Of a DNA stretch of 64,000 bases, positions 1 to 8,196 are shown piece by piece. Location: NCBI GenBank assembly GCA_001800135.1, contig MGUU01000014.1, positions 62,001-126,000 on the forward strand. Direction: 5' to 3'. The stretch is from Elusimicrobia bacterium RIFCSPLOWO2_02_FULL_39_32. GTDB taxonomy: Bacteria > Elusimicrobiota > Elusimicrobia > 2-02-FULL-39-32. Below the pieces are notes generated by a model that did no database searches, was not told the origin of the DNA, and saw nothing but the letters and a program-made list of their open reading frames with translations. How positions within the stretch are numbered: the first letter of the stretch is position 1; each line of letters opens with the position of its first letter. A program made the translations under genes and the position numbers.

Positions 1-2
1 AT

Positions 3-809
3 GGTTATGATATCGTTGATTGCCCTAAGTGTGAATTAGCTTTTGTCGCAGAAATGCCAACTGAGCATGATCTAAGCGGGCACTACGATGAAAACTATTT
101 TGAAGGGGATGTTTCAAAATTTGGATATGCGGATTATGAGAAAGAAAAAAAATGTCGCATGATAACTTATGCGGCAAAAAAAAGAGAAATTGAGCAGTTA
201 GTGCGTTCAGGAAGTTTATTGGATGTTGGCTGTGCGGATGGATCTTTTCTTGAATTATTTGACTCGTCATGGAAATGTGAGGGGGTTGAAATTTCTGAAT
301 CCATGGTTCAGCAAATCAGTGAAGAAAAACGTAAAAATATTTTTTGCGGGGACCTAATGAAATTAAATGGAAAGGAAAGAATATATGATGTCATAACGAT
401 GTGGGATTTAATTGATCATGTTCCTTTACCTCTTCAGGTTATAAAAAAAGCGAACGCTTTATTAAAACCTGACGGATTTCTTTTCTTAAATGTTGGGGAT
501 CGAAATAGTCTATTTGCAAAACTTAACCGTAAAAGATGGTATATCTTTATTCCTCCTACCCATCTCTATTACTACAATAAAAAATCCATTATTAAACTTT
601 TAGTGGAAGGCGATTTCAAAATTATTAAAATTAGCTATCCGGGAAAATACGTTACCTTAGGGCTATGCTTCTGGCGCTTAAGATACATCATCCCCTGCTC
701 TCTCATAAATCTACTAAGCAGCTGGGTTAACAAAAGTTTCTTATCTAACATAAAAATATATATTAACTTCTTTGACATCATGACTATAGCTGCTGTTAAG
801 CCTAAGTAA
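3..809 (+). CDS. SAM-dependent methyltransferase, 5' end cut by window edge
   Basis: The reading frame is open from the first bases of the window, so the gene starts upstream; the ATG at 54 is internal. The visible N-terminus carries a CPKC pair, probably half of a small zinc ribbon of the kind that precedes the methyltransferase domain in many sugar C-methyltransferase-like proteins. The class I Rossmann motif I (LLDVGCADGSFL) follows, then a motif II-like acidic strand and a post-motif GFLFLNVGD strand. It probably methylates a sugar or lipid-linked glycan, judged from the glycosyltransferase genes next to it. The substrate cannot be read from the sequence. Confidence 0.8.
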   Translation, partial: GYDIVDCPKCELAFVAEMPTEHDLSGHYDENYFEGDVSKFGYADYEKEKKCRMITYAAKKREIEQLVRSGSLLDVGCADGSFLELFDSSWKCEGVEISESMVQQISEEKRKNIFCGDLMKLNGKERIYDVITMWDLIDHVPLPLQVIKKANALLKPDGFLFLNVGDRNSLFAKLNRKRWYIFIPPTHLYYYNKKSIIKLLVEGDFKIIKISYPGKYVTLGLCFWRLRYIIPCSLINLLSSWVNKSFLSNIKIYINFFDIMTIAAVKPK

Positions 810-842
810 ATAAATGTTTTACATTGCTGCCATCCAGTTTTT

Positions 843-2042
843 ATGAGGATTTTATTTCTTTCCCATACTTTCCCTCTTCCAATAGATGACGGGGTCCGGC
901 TCCAGTGCTACTATCTACTTAAAGAACTTGCAAAGTCTCATTCTATTTATCTCCTTTGTTTGAACGATAGTGCAGTTTCCAATGATGCCAAAGAAAAAAT
1001 AAGGAGTTTGGGAATCAGACTAGTGGATGTTATTGAGCACCCCGTGCCCCGCAGTTTTTGGCAACGCCTTGCCAATAGTTTATTTGACCCTGTTCCTTTC
1101 TGTGTAAGACAATTTGAATCAAAATTGTTAAGGAAAACTCTAAAAAACTTCCTGTCCAACACGCCCATTGATGTTGTTCATGTTAATTATTTATCTATGT
1201 CTATTTATCGTGACGAATTTCCTTTGATCCCTTCTATTTTTTTCCCACTGGATGCAGTCTCTATGATGTTCGAGAGAAATATTCGCTTTGAGACAAATAT
1301 TTTTAGAAAATTTTATATGTACTTACAGTGGAAAAAAGTCATCAACTTTGAATCGAAAATTCTGCTAAAATTTGAAGAAAATATGGTTGTCTCTCCGGTA
1401 GATAAAGACCATTTGCTCAAGCGTTGCCCAAAAGCAAAAATTGAGGTCTCTCCTCTTGGACTAAATACTGATTATTTTATTCCGAAACAAAATGTCTTAG
1501 AAGAATCTGATTCTATTCTTTTTCGGGGGGTTATGAATTTTTTTCCAAATACGGATGCTGTTCGTTACTTCTATAAAACGATTTTCCCAATGGTGCGCAA
1601 ACAATCCCCTTCCGCAAAATTCTATGTGGTTGGCAAATCACCTTCTTCAGATATATTAGCGTGGGCTAAAGAAGATTCTGGATTGACTCTCACAGGGTTT
1701 GTGGATGATATAAGAATATGGATGGCGAGAGCTTCTGTTGTAGTATGTCCTATGAGAGTTGGTTCAGGTATAAAGATTAAAATTATGGAATCCATGTCCA
1801 TGGGAAAAGCAATCGTTTCTACCTCTTTAGCTTGCGCTGGTCTTGAAGTAAAAAATGAAGAGCATCTCTTAATAGAAGATGACCCTTTTCTATTTGCCCA
1901 AAAAATTGTTTATCTCCTTAAAGATAGGCAAGCTAGAATTAAACTGGGTAACAAAGCTCGTAAATTTGTATTAGAATCTTATTCTTGGAGTAAAAATACA
2001 GCAGATTTTGAAAAATTATATAAACGTGCTTTTTTACGTTAA
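843..2042 (+). CDS. GT4-family glycosyltransferase
   Basis: This 399-residue GT-B glycosyltransferase begins with the GT4 N-terminal strand and loop (MRILFLSHTFPLPIDDG). Its C-terminal donor-binding half contains the block GSGIKIKIME at residues 307-316, ending in the conserved Glu316, followed by GKAIVST. The pattern FRGVMNFFPN near residue 227 is typical of the PEP-CTERM/EpsH-associated sugar transferase branch. It has no membrane segment, so it should act on the cytoplasmic face on a lipid-linked acceptor. It sits 33 nt after the methyltransferase and 9 nt before a membrane glycosyltransferase. Donor and acceptor are unknown. Confidence 0.88.
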   Translation: MRILFLSHTFPLPIDDGVRLQCYYLLKELAKSHSIYLLCLNDSAVSNDAKEKIRSLGIRLVDVIEHPVPRSFWQRLANSLFDPVPFCVRQFESKLLRKTLKNFLSNTPIDVVHVNYLSMSIYRDEFPLIPSIFFPLDAVSMMFERNIRFETNIFRKFYMYLQWKKVINFESKILLKFEENMVVSPVDKDHLLKRCPKAKIEVSPLGLNTDYFIPKQNVLEESDSILFRGVMNFFPNTDAVRYFYKTIFPMVRKQSPSAKFYVVGKSPSSDILAWAKEDSGLTLTGFVDDIRIWMARASVVVCPMRVGSGIKIKIMESMSMGKAIVSTSLACAGLEVKNEEHLLIEDDPFLFAQKIVYLLKDRQARIKLGNKARKFVLESYSWSKNTADFEKLYKRAFLR

Positions 2043-2051
2043 ATCATTTAA

Positions 2052-3758
2052 ATGAAATCTATAACTGAAAATCAAAAAATCAAAGTCTTTTTAATTTTAA
2101 TTGTTTTGTTGAGCGCTTTTCTACGGGTGTGGGGAATAAATTGGGGATTGCCGTATGAATATCAAAGTGAAGAATATAAAGTCATTAAATATGCATTGCG
2201 TATGGGTGGGGGGGATTTAAACCCACACTCTTTTGAATATCCATCTTTGTATTATTATTTTATTCTATTTGTCTATGGATGTTATTTTTTGTTAGGAAAA
2301 TTTTTGGGAAGCTTTCAAAGTGTTAATGATTTTGCCCAATTATTTGTAAGAGATCCCACAAATTTCTATCTGATTGGCAGATCTCTGGAGACTTTATTTG
2401 GGATTGGTATTATCATTCTTACCTATCAAATAGGGAAAAAAATATTTTCAAGAAACGTTGGAGTAATTTCAGCATTTATGATGGCAATCTTGCCCAGCGC
2501 TATTAATACAGGTCATGTTACAAAAGGAGATTCAGCAGCTATATTTTTAGGATTACTTTTCTGGCTGTGTACCTATAAAATTTATGAGAGTGGGGAAAGA
2601 AAATATTATTGTTTATCGGGACTATTGTTGGGGGTAGCTATCTCTGCAAAATATTATATGGCCATCATGGGCATTAATCTTTTGATGGCCCATTTTTTGA
2701 GAGATCGGAAATCCTTAAATAATTTAATTTTTTCCTTAGTTCTTATTCCTTTATTTTTTGTTATCGGCAGCCCTTACTCACTTTTATCTTACCCGGAATT
2801 CCTAAAGTTTTTTAAAGATCAAAGCAACTCTTTTACTACATTCTCTGGGACTTCTATGAACTATGTCCAGCGGGCTCTGTTCGCTTTGCAACGCCTGTTA
2901 AATATGAGCGATTTAAAAAGAAATTTTTTACTTGGAAGTTATGGATTTGGTTTTCTTTCTCTAACAGGAGCGATATGTCTAGTATGGGGTCGAAAAAAAG
3001 AAACTTTCCTTTTGATAGTTCCTATTGTTACATATTTTCTAGTTGTAGCTACATTTTATCATCCAGCAGCAGGCTACCTAGCGCCAATTTTTCCTCTTTT
3101 TTCTATTTGCGGCTCTTATCTAGTGTGTGATGTATATAAAAAGATGCACTGGATGAGATGGATCATTTTTACGTTCTTTCTTTTAGCGATTCCTAGCTCT
3201 TTTGGAGAAAGTGTTCGAATCTCTTATTCCTATACTTTGCAGGATACTCGGACTATTGCTAAAAATTGGATTGATTCTAATATTCCAAAAGGAAGCAAAG
3301 TCTTGATGGACCAATTAGTAAGTTCACCTCCTTTAGAAATGAGCGAAAAGCAGTTAAGAAGATATTATGATATTGCGATTAAATCGAATCATTATAAAAA
3401 GGAATTTTTCCGATTAAAATTAGAAACTTTGGATCCTGCAAAAAAATCGTATGAGATATTTTTAATTAAAAGATCTGCAAATGAGATTGGTTCCCTGAAA
3501 CATCAAGTAATAGAGGTACAAAAGGTACAAGATTTAGTGGAAATCAGAGGAGACGAAAGCGATCTAGAAACTCTAAGAAAGAAAGGGATTCAGTATGTAA
3601 TCGTCAATAGTATAGCGAAAAAAAATGCAGTAGATAGCATCCCATGGCTGGCTAATTTCTATAATCATCTGCCCGGGTACGCGCAGCTAGTTAAAACTTT
3701 TGAACCAGAATCTTCCCTGCACCCTGGTCCAATCATACAAATTTACAAACTACTCTAA
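2052..3758 (+). CDS. Polytopic membrane glycosyltransferase, GT39/ArnT-like
   Basis: This 568-residue protein has about ten hydrophobic helices in its first two thirds and a soluble C-terminal domain. The first helix is followed by the loop INWGLPYEYQSEE with a pair of acidic residues, where GT-C enzymes of the GT39/PMT/ArnT group carry their catalytic acid. Such enzymes move a sugar from a polyprenyl-phosphate carrier to a lipid or protein acceptor on the outer face of the inner membrane. The gene contains a G7 run at 2208-2214 that does not break the frame. Acceptor identity is unknown. Confidence 0.8.
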   Translation: MKSITENQKIKVFLILIVLLSAFLRVWGINWGLPYEYQSEEYKVIKYALRMGGGDLNPHSFEYPSLYYYFILFVYGCYFLLGKFLGSFQSVNDFAQLFVRDPTNFYLIGRSLETLFGIGIIILTYQIGKKIFSRNVGVISAFMMAILPSAINTGHVTKGDSAAIFLGLLFWLCTYKIYESGERKYYCLSGLLLGVAISAKYYMAIMGINLLMAHFLRDRKSLNNLIFSLVLIPLFFVIGSPYSLLSYPEFLKFFKDQSNSFTTFSGTSMNYVQRALFALQRLLNMSDLKRNFLLGSYGFGFLSLTGAICLVWGRKKETFLLIVPIVTYFLVVATFYHPAAGYLAPIFPLFSICGSYLVCDVYKKMHWMRWIIFTFFLLAIPSSFGESVRISYSYTLQDTRTIAKNWIDSNIPKGSKVLMDQLVSSPPLEMSEKQLRRYYDIAIKSNHYKKEFFRLKLETLDPAKKSYEIFLIKRSANEIGSLKHQVIEVQKVQDLVEIRGDESDLETLRKKGIQYVIVNSIAKKNAVDSIPWLANFYNHLPGYAQLVKTFEPESSLHPGPIIQIYKLL

Positions 3759-3825
3759 ATAAAAATCTGTATGACCATTGGCCCACCGTGATTCTATTTC
3801 TTAACCTTACAAAAGAGGTGTGATG

Positions 3826-4308
3826 ATGAAAAAATTGATTAAGGAGACTCTTCAAAAATTTCCAAGACTCTATTTCTTTATCAAGAATTATATTCTCCAT
3901 CCTTTACGGTACTCGAAAGAAAGAGTTTATTTTGAAATAGAAAAGAAAAAACGAACCTATGTCTTAAAACAGATGGCTGCCATAAAAAAAGTTTTTAACC
4001 TTTCAGTTCTATCGAATTTAACTTTGCAAAAAGATGACATCATAGTGACCTTGAGAGATGGGAGAAAGTTCTTTTGGTATCCAGAAGAAAGTAACAGCCT
4101 TTTTACGATCCCAAGAGAAGGAATCTATGAACCTGAGGAAACTGAGGTTTTAAAGCATTTAATTTCCAAAGATGATATCGTTTTTGACATTGGCGCTAAC
4201 TTTGGATATTACACTATACTGATGCTTCGACAAATTTGGGGTGGGGGGGGGGGGGACATAGTTTTGAGCCCCTACCTGAAACATTCCTTAAACTTAAAAA
4301 AAATATAG
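3826..4308 (+). CDS. FkbM-type methyltransferase, N-terminal part (frame broken at poly-G)
   Basis: This is the upstream half of a class I methyltransferase of the FkbM family. Motif I (DIGANFGYYT) is intact, but the frame runs into a 13-G tract at 4243-4255 and stops at 4308 with unrelated residues. The next frame (to 4820) carries the rest of the domain, starting HSFEP. Adding one G or removing two would join them. Three start codons lie together (GTG 3820, ATG 3823, ATG 3826); the AGAGG at 3814-3818 best fits 3826. Either the gene is phase-variable and OFF here, or the base count is wrong. FkbM enzymes usually O-methylate sugars. Confidence 0.85.
   Translation: MKKLIKETLQKFPRLYFFIKNYILHPLRYSKERVYFEIEKKKRTYVLKQMAAIKKVFNLSVLSNLTLQKDDIIVTLRDGRKFFWYPEESNSLFTIPREGIYEPEETEVLKHLISKDDIVFDIGANFGYYTILMLRQIWGGGGGDIVLSPYLKHSLNLKKI
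4243..4255 (+). repeat. 13-nt poly-G tract inside FkbM methyltransferase gene
   Basis: Thirteen uninterrupted G residues follow GGGGT inside the coding sequence and separate two halves of one methyltransferase domain that lie in different frames. With 11 or 14 Gs the gene would be continuous. Homopolymers of this length slip easily in replication, which is the classic basis of phase variation in surface-glycan genes, and they are also a classic site of sequencing error. Other G runs in the window reach only 7-8. Confidence 0.95.
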
Positions 4309-4820
4309 CTCTAAATGGCTTTGCTGATAATATCTCATTGAATAATGTTGCCTTAGGAGAACGTAATGGAGAATTGACTATACGGTATCCAAAACGTTTT
4401 GGATCTGGATTGGCTACTTTTTCGGATCCCTATAATGATCTTCTATCTAAAAGAGTATGCTCTATAACAACGCTGGATAATTATATTTCAGAAAAAAATA
4501 TCAAAAATATTTCCTTTATTAAATGTGATGTGGAAGGATATGAATTGTTTGTATTAAAGGGCTTTCAATTACTTTCAAAATTGGAACTATTACCAATTTG
4601 GCTTTTAGAGACTCAATGGGTAACTACAAAGGGACTAGGCTATCATCCTAAAGATATCTTTTCATATCTTAAAAAATTTGGATACTGTTTTTACTACTGT
4701 TTTCAAAAAAAAATTTATTTGCTTAGGGATTTTGAGAATCTGCCGGGTTACAATTTTTTTTGTTTGAACCCAACTGTCCATTTCAAGCTAGCTAAGTTAG
4801 CTGGATTTCCCCAATTTTAA
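4257..4820 (+). CDS. FkbM-type methyltransferase, C-terminal part (second frame)
   Basis: This frame continues the FkbM domain immediately after the poly-G tract. It begins with the HSFEP strand (usually AFEP, motif II, binding the SAM ribose), continues with ETFLKLKKNI and the typical FkbM core containing KCDVEGYE, and ends at 4820. No credible ribosome-binding site or start lies at its beginning; the TTG at 4236 is part of the G-rich stretch. It is therefore best read as the second exon-like half of the gene starting at 3826, expressed only when the tract length restores the frame. Confidence 0.85.
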   Translation, partial: HSFEPLPETFLKLKKNIALNGFADNISLNNVALGERNGELTIRYPKRFGSGLATFSDPYNDLLSKRVCSITTLDNYISEKNIKNISFIKCDVEGYELFVLKGFQLLSKLELLPIWLLETQWVTTKGLGYHPKDIFSYLKKFGYCFYYCFQKKIYLLRDFENLPGYNFFCLNPTVHFKLAKLAGFPQF

Positions 4821-4836
4821 AGTCTGATCGGTCCGT

Positions 4837-4865
4837 TTGACAAAGAACAAAAGTCATGTTATAAT
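4837..4865 (+). promoter_or_regulatory. Consensus sigma70 promoter
   Basis: TTGACA at 4837-4842 and TATAAT at 4860-4865 are separated by exactly 17 nt, a perfect match to the bacterial housekeeping promoter. It lies about 31 nt before the GbsR-like regulator at 4896 and probably drives the genes from the regulator through the flippase and beyond. The predicted leader is about 24 nt and shows no clear Shine-Dalgarno motif. Confidence 0.8.
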
Positions 4866-4895
4866 ACGTTTATAATATTCTAAACATTCAAAATT

Positions 4896-5396
4896 ATGAT
4901 TGACCCTCAAATCGAAGATCTCTTTATTCAAACGGCAGGTGAGCTAGCTGAAAGTGTGAGCATAAATCGGGTGGTCGGACAGCTTTACGCTTTACTTTAT
5001 ATCCGTCCAGAACCTGTTTCTTTGGACAAGATGGCGGAAAAGCTAAAAATCTCAAAAGGATCAGCTAGCGTCAACATTCGAGTTTTAGAGACATGGAACG
5101 CGGTTAAAAAAGTTTGGATTCAAGGTTCCCGTAAAGATTTTTATACTGCTGAACCGGACATTCTTAAATTGATTTTAGAGCGGCTGGATTACGGTTTTAC
5201 AAGACGGATTGCTTTATCTAAGGCTAAAGTGGATTTAATTCATTCTATTTTAAATAGCAAAAATGAAAAAGCTTCCTTCTATAAAGAAAGGTTAAAACAA
5301 CTTGAAGAGCTCCAAAATCTTGTAGAGACTTTTTTAAAATTTTTGCCAAAAGTTCGTTCGTTAAAAAATCTTAAAAAGATTGCTTCTTTTCTTTAA
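4896..5396 (+). CDS. GbsR/MarR-type winged-helix transcriptional regulator
   Basis: This 166-residue protein has a winged-helix domain at about residues 20-95. The recognition region LDKMAEKLKISKGSASVNIRVLE is typical of the GbsR branch of MarR-like regulators. The C-terminus is helical and charged, probably for dimerisation. It lies right behind a perfect sigma70 promoter and 2 nt before the flippase gene, so it is probably co-transcribed with the glycan genes. Whether it controls this locus or itself is inference. GbsR-like regulators often respond to osmolytes, but no ligand can be deduced here. Confidence 0.82.
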   Translation: MIDPQIEDLFIQTAGELAESVSINRVVGQLYALLYIRPEPVSLDKMAEKLKISKGSASVNIRVLETWNAVKKVWIQGSRKDFYTAEPDILKLILERLDYGFTRRIALSKAKVDLIHSILNSKNEKASFYKERLKQLEELQNLVETFLKFLPKVRSLKNLKKIASFL

Positions 5397-5398
5397 AA

Positions 5399-6844
5399 AT
5401 GTCTAATTTACACCTCTATCAAAAAATTTTTCGTTTAACCTTCCTGCATTTCGGAATCCGTTCTTTTTTTTCTTTAACGACCGCTGTTTTAATGATTTTT
5501 ATCATGCGCAAAATGGGACCACAGGAATTTGGAAAATTTTCTTTAGTTTTGCAGCTTGCCGTTACTTCTGGTTTATTTCTTTCTTGGGGTTCTGCAAGCA
5601 CTTTATCGAAGTTCCTTCCTGAACTCAAAGTTCATCCCTCCCAAGCTCGTCTTTCTTCGCAAGCGATTGAAGTCAGCTTGATCTCAATGGGAGTTTTCCT
5701 GCTCTTCTTTTTCCTACTTTATTTTTTAGCCCCGTCAATTTTACCAGATGAGATTAAGTCAATTAAGTTAATTTTTGTTCTTTTTGTTGGATTGTTCGCT
5801 ATCTTCAATGTTTTTCAAGGAATTTTTCGAGGGCTTGGTAAATTTGTGCAATGGTCTTTAATTGAGGGCAGTAACGATTTTATTGCTAGAATTTTCACGC
5901 TCTTGTTGCTTTTATTTTCTAGCACGACTTATCAAAATACGCTTTATTGTTTTAGTATGAGTCTCTTAATTATGACTCTTTACTCTTTTTCTATTATCCG
6001 AAAACAATTTTTTCTTTCTGATTTAAAAATTGATCCAAAAGTGTCCCATTTTGCTGTCATTATGCTAATGGGATCGGTTATTTTTATTGTGGGAACTTCT
6101 GCTGACGCAGTTCTTTTAAGAGCGCTGCTCAAGGATCCTCAAGAAGTAGGATATTATTTTGCTGGAATCCGAATCCCTCAAATTTTTCAAAGTCTACTTT
6201 TAACACCTCTCTCGATCCCGTTTCTCTATTATTTTACTCATCCAGACACTTCGCATACTCGAGAACAAATTATTAAATTGGGCACCAAACTGCTTGGGCT
6301 CATTTGTGGAGTTGTATCTTTAATTTTTTTTAGTTTTGGCTCAATTATCGTCTCTTTGCTGTATGGGGATTCTTATTCAAAGAGCATTGATGTTTTACGA
6401 ATTTATGGGTTTGTATTTTTTATTATTGGGATGCAGTCGTTTGTCGGACCTTTTTTTGTGGCGATTAATAAAGTTCATGTTCAAATGTGGATTGGTTTTT
6501 TCTCGGTTCTCAGCTTGTTAGCTCTTGATTTTTTGTTGATCCCACATTGGAAATCAATGGGTTCAGCCTTGGCGAACGTCATCATGCTCAGCTTGCAAAC
6601 TATTTCTTACATTTATATTTTAGCAAACAACAAAATAGATATTGTCCGCTTTAGTCTTTTATTAAGCGGAGGCATGCTATTAAGTGTTAGTTTGGAGCTT
6701 TTTTTTCTTCCTTACAGCGCTCTTCCCTTTTTTCTTTTTTTTGTTTGGATAAGCCGGTTGTTTTCAAAAGAAGAAATAGATAAAATTTGGCTTGTGATTT
6801 CTTCTCAAAATAAAGAAAAGCTTACTGCTGAGTTGCCAGCATGA
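5399..6844 (+). CDS. Wzx-type polysaccharide flippase (MOP superfamily)
   Basis: This 481-residue protein has 12 or more predicted transmembrane helices and the architecture of O-antigen/teichoic-acid flippases: an N-terminal amphipathic stretch, then MGPQEFGKFSL after the first helix, the usual early loop of the family. It would move lipid-linked glycan units from the cytoplasmic to the outer leaflet of the inner membrane. It starts 2 nt after the regulator and overlaps the radical SAM gene by 4 nt, so translation is coupled. A flippase amid glycosyltransferases points to a Wzx/Wzy-type surface polysaccharide, though no Wzy polymerase is identified with confidence. Confidence 0.88.
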   Translation: MSNLHLYQKIFRLTFLHFGIRSFFSLTTAVLMIFIMRKMGPQEFGKFSLVLQLAVTSGLFLSWGSASTLSKFLPELKVHPSQARLSSQAIEVSLISMGVFLLFFFLLYFLAPSILPDEIKSIKLIFVLFVGLFAIFNVFQGIFRGLGKFVQWSLIEGSNDFIARIFTLLLLLFSSTTYQNTLYCFSMSLLIMTLYSFSIIRKQFFLSDLKIDPKVSHFAVIMLMGSVIFIVGTSADAVLLRALLKDPQEVGYYFAGIRIPQIFQSLLLTPLSIPFLYYFTHPDTSHTREQIIKLGTKLLGLICGVVSLIFFSFGSIIVSLLYGDSYSKSIDVLRIYGFVFFIIGMQSFVGPFFVAINKVHVQMWIGFFSVLSLLALDFLLIPHWKSMGSALANVIMLSLQTISYIYILANNKIDIVRFSLLLSGGMLLSVSLELFFLPYSALPFFLFFVWISRLFSKEEIDKIWLVISSQNKEKLTAELPA

Positions 6845-8196
6845 AAGTTGTATTGATATTTCCTCCGCTCGTTTTAAAACACCGTTACGCGCATAGTGTT
6901 GGGGATGCGGGTGGAAACCTTCCTCCTTTAGGGCTTCTTTATCTTGCTGCCGTCTTAGAAAAGGCCGGACATGAGGTACATATCATTGATTCTCCTGTAG
7001 AAAACCTTGATTTAGAACAGGTGATTGAACGGATCAATTCGTTGCAGCCGAATTTTATGGGAGTTTCGTCCATTACTTCTCTAGCAGAAAAGACGAAAAG
7101 TCTCTGCCAGGGGGTTCGCAAGCAGTTCCCTAATATCAAAATTTTTGTAGGCGGCCCTCACCCAACGGCTCTTCCGGAGGATGTTTTAAAGGAAACCGGA
7201 GCTGATGTCGTGATTCGGGAAGAGGCAGAGAATGTCATTTTAGATATGATCGAAAATTTTGAAAAGTATGCTCAGCAAAAAATTGTGGATGCGGGCAAAG
7301 TAAAAAATTTAGATGATTTGCCTTTCCCTGCACGACACTTAATTGATTTAAATCGGTATACCGCTTTACCGAACAATTATAAACGAACTCCAAATTCGAT
7401 CCATGTAGTGACGTCGCGCGGGTGCCCTTATCCATGCACTTTTTGTTTTGATGCAAAAAGCGGTTTTCGGCAAAGGAGCATCCCTCATGTGATGGATGAG
7501 CTTCGGCATTTAAAAAAAAAATATGGCGCGGTTGAGATCGCCTTCTGGGATGATACTTTTACAGTGAATCGAAAATGGGTGATAGAATTTTGTGAAACAA
7601 TGATCCGCGAAAAAATGAATATGATCTGGGGCTGCTACTCACGTTTAAACTTAGTTGATGCAGAACTTTTGAGAAAAATGAAAGAAGCGGGGTGTTGGAC
7701 GATGTTTTTTGGGATCGAATCCGGCGACCAAGAATTGTTAGACAACATCAAAAAACTGATGACGGTTAAGCAATTAAAAGAGAAGGTGAGGTTGGTCCAA
7801 TCTTTTGGAATTGAAATTCGTGGTTCCTTTATGGTAGGAATGCCTGGAGAGACTCCCGAGAAAGCGCGTAAAACCATTGATTTTGCAATTGATTTAGACC
7901 CTGACTACGCGCAGTTTTCCATTACGACGCCTTATCCAGGTACAGAACTCTATAAAGAAGTCTCTAAGTGGGGCACTTTAAGCGAAGAATATAGCGAGTT
8001 TCATGGCTGGTCCCCAGTTTTTGTACCGAAAGGATACAAAAGCGCAGAAGAGTTAAAAGCAATCAATCGAGAAGCGTTTGAAAAATTTTATTTTAGGCCA
8101 AAATTTATTTTAAAAAAACTTTTCAAGATTCGATCTTGGACTGATATTCGTCGCTATTGGAAAGGGTTTCGGTTTGTTTTAGGAATGACAAACTAA
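6841..8196 (+). CDS. B12-binding-domain radical SAM enzyme
   Basis: This 451-residue enzyme has an N-terminal cobalamin-binding-type Rossmann domain (to about residue 150, with GGPHPTALPE near 104-113). A radical SAM core follows with the cluster motif at C195, C199 and C202 (CPYPCTFC). Class members include BchE, hopanoid and lipid modifying enzymes and many glycan or natural-product methylases. The classic DxHxxG cobalamin lower-axial motif is not apparent, which is common in this class. It overlaps the flippase by 4 nt and abuts the next gene without any gap. It may modify the lipid or sugar part of the surface glycan; the substrate is unknown. Confidence 0.88.
   Translation: MKVVLIFPPLVLKHRYAHSVGDAGGNLPPLGLLYLAAVLEKAGHEVHIIDSPVENLDLEQVIERINSLQPNFMGVSSITSLAEKTKSLCQGVRKQFPNIKIFVGGPHPTALPEDVLKETGADVVIREEAENVILDMIENFEKYAQQKIVDAGKVKNLDDLPFPARHLIDLNRYTALPNNYKRTPNSIHVVTSRGCPYPCTFCFDAKSGFRQRSIPHVMDELRHLKKKYGAVEIAFWDDTFTVNRKWVIEFCETMIREKMNMIWGCYSRLNLVDAELLRKMKEAGCWTMFFGIESGDQELLDNIKKLMTVKQLKEKVRLVQSFGIEIRGSFMVGMPGETPEKARKTIDFAIDLDPDYAQFSITTPYPGTELYKEVSKWGTLSEEYSEFHGWSPVFVPKGYKSAEELKAINREAFEKFYFRPKFILKKLFKIRSWTDIRRYWKGFRFVLGMTN

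Noticed and set aside
2208-2214. Other G runs of 7-8 (for example 2208-2214, 10638-10644, 10660-10667, 16023-16029, 20461-20467) as phase-variable tracts
   Set aside because: None of them breaks a frame, and the lengths are short. They are Gly- or Pro-coding runs and not evidence of switching.
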